Shown one piece after another: positions 6,292 to 7,228 of a DNA stretch of 7,228 nt. Source of the stretch: Candidatus Zixiibacteriota bacterium (GTDB taxonomy: Bacteria; Zixibacteria; MSB-5A5; CAIYYT01); contig CAUJJY010000214.1 of NCBI GenBank assembly GCA_963205155.1, forward strand, positions 1 to 7,228, in the 5' to 3' direction. Position numbers and translations under genes: made by a program. The stretch's first letter is position 1, and each line of letters begins with the position of its first letter. Below the pieces are notes generated by a model. That model saw only the letters and a list, made by a program, of their open reading frames with translations. It searched no databases and was not told where the DNA came from.

Positions 6292-7228
6292 CCAGTGCTT
6301 ACCTCCCCGGTGCGCGCGCTGTAGGCGACAGCCATTTCAATCAAGAGGAAGATAAAGCCGAACAGCAGGAAAAGCTTCCACAATTCTGTGCCGAATCGTG
6401 CGGAGGCGATTGACTCAGCAGGGTTGGACTCGTAATCGAGGACGATGACTTTAGTCCCAGCTATCTTTGCCCCGACCTCGTCAGGATCTAAATAGGCAGG
6501 CACCGACTCGTTGGGAGGAAAGTTGACCGCAAATACGTCCACGGCACGGCCATCGCCAAGAATTTGGTAGATTCCGGTCTGCTGAAGTCGCCCCAGATCA
6601 AAAACGACCGCACCGGCGCGTATTGCCGCCGACACATTGGTCGTGTCTCCGATGGGCGACACCAGAGCAAACTGCCGTGCGTCCTGCGGACCCAATTCGC
6701 GAGTAATCTCATTACCGGCTAATAGCATCTCCCGTTGATTGAGCGGTTCTGAAACCAGATACTCAATGGAACGATTCATCATAATGACCATTAGTGGTCG
6801 AAACACGATATCAGAATAAGTATCATTCAAACTGAATGTGTACAACAGGGCTCTACCCTTTCCGATGGTGGCTTCGAGGATTGCCGGTGAGTTATCAGAA
6901 AACCGCGCCAGGACCGTTGACTTGGCAGATTCTTTGGTCTTGAAATGCCCGACAAATTCCGCCTGTGGGAGTTTGTCAGCGGCGAACTGTCGGTATGGTG
7001 AAAACAATGGATGCGCAAAGTCGAACTTATTCAGCAGATATTTGCCACTGGCTGTGCTTGCAACCGGGGGAGCCTCGAGAGCCTGAAGCCCAAATAGCGG
7101 CGAGGAGATTCTCTCGGAAAAATCGGCGAAATCGAGATCGGGACGCATCAGAAACAAGGCGGCACCACCGGAATTGACGTAGTTGATCAGCGATGAAACG
7201 AGAGCCTGCGGCAGGCGACCCTTGAGAT
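6288..7228 (-). CDS. BatA-like membrane protein, C-terminal part (N-terminus beyond the window)
   Basis: The frame is open to the right edge, so the start is not in the window; 312 C-terminal residues are visible. An apparent TTG start at 7157 is internal, because the 23 upstream codons (LKGRLPQALVSSLINYV and on) read smoothly into YVNSGGAALFLMRP, a segment typical of the amidotransferase-like domain of these proteins. Further family-like segments are IGKGRALLYTFSLNDTYSD (about 121-139), an MVIMMNRSIEYL helix (about 146-157), GIYQIL (218-223) in a beta domain, and FAVNFPPNES (232-241). One membrane helix lies at about 282-302 (LWKLFLLFGFIFLLIEM and on), followed by a short tail. BatA/aerotolerance-type proteins usually start with two membrane helices and a von Willebrand A domain, and often sit near MoxR ATPase and DUF58 genes; none of that is visible here. 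Most of the visible chain is predicted to be outside the cytoplasm. Function in these lineages is unproven; an envelope-stress or assembly role is inference. Its stop overlaps the ABC-F start. Confidence 0.75.
   Translation of the reverse strand, partial: LKGRLPQALVSSLINYVNSGGAALFLMRPDLDFADFSERISSPLFGLQALEAPPVASTASGKYLLNKFDFAHPLFSPYRQFAADKLPQAEFVGHFKTKESAKSTVLARFSDNSPAILEATIGKGRALLYTFSLNDTYSDIVFRPLMVIMMNRSIEYLVSEPLNQREMLLAGNEITRELGPQDARQFALVSPIGDTTNVSAAIRAGAVVFDLGRLQQTGIYQILGDGRAVDVFAVNFPPNESVPAYLDPDEVGAKIAGTKVIVLDYESNPAESIASARFGTELWKLFLLFGFIFLLIEMAVAYSARTGEVSTG
6301..6308 (-). promoter_or_regulatory. Ribosome binding site supporting the TTG start of the ABC-F gene
   Basis: On the minus strand GGGGAGGT precedes the TTG at 6291 by nine bases. 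It sits inside the last codons of the upstream gene. A strong motif at this place supports the rare TTG start, and the first residues MIYLQLAGIQKKY fit the normal beginning of an ABC-F protein. No in-frame ATG nearby would give a better start. Confidence 0.75.

Overview
The window looks like ordinary chromosome from a free-living, Gram-negative-type bacterium of moderate GC (about half, by eye). Three things fit a deep-branching environmental lineage such as Zixibacteria, the wider FCB group or Acidobacteriota: a receptor-like Ser/Thr kinase with an extracytoplasmic PD40/TolB-type propeller, a BatA-type membrane protein, and an exported protein resembling the DUF4412 family. That placement is an inference from gene families, not from a marker gene. 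No RNA gene, transposase, CRISPR array, prophage gene or plasmid function was seen.

Layout. Positions 1-103 hold no gene but contain two adjacent hairpins just 3' of the first gene. Positions 104-904 (minus) encode an exported protein of about 260 residues resembling DUF4412. Positions 905-1164 are a divergent intergenic region that must hold the promoters of both flanking genes. Positions 1165-3828 (plus) encode an 887-residue transmembrane Ser/Thr protein kinase. Positions 7228 down to 3825 (minus) carry three tightly packed genes: the C-terminal part of a BatA-like membrane protein running off the right edge, an ABC-F ATPase of the YdiF/Uup type, and a flavodoxin-fold NAD(P)H-dependent oxidoreductase-like protein.

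How the genes relate. The three right-hand genes overlap in sequence (TGA/TTG overlap at 6288-6291; 26-base overlap at 4402-4427), so they are very probably one transcript with coupled translation. Their functions (cell-envelope complex, ribosome-associated ATPase, redox flavoprotein) do not form a known pathway. The kinase and this operon converge, and their stop codons share the bases TTAA (3825-3828), leaving no intergenic space for a terminator. The kinase and the exported protein are divergent neighbours and might share regulation, but nothing in the sequence proves a functional link.

I see no clear sign of an undescribed system. The points most worth a second look are the gene overlaps, the incomplete cysteine motif in the flavoprotein, the kinase/exported-protein pair, and the uncertain start of the exported protein.
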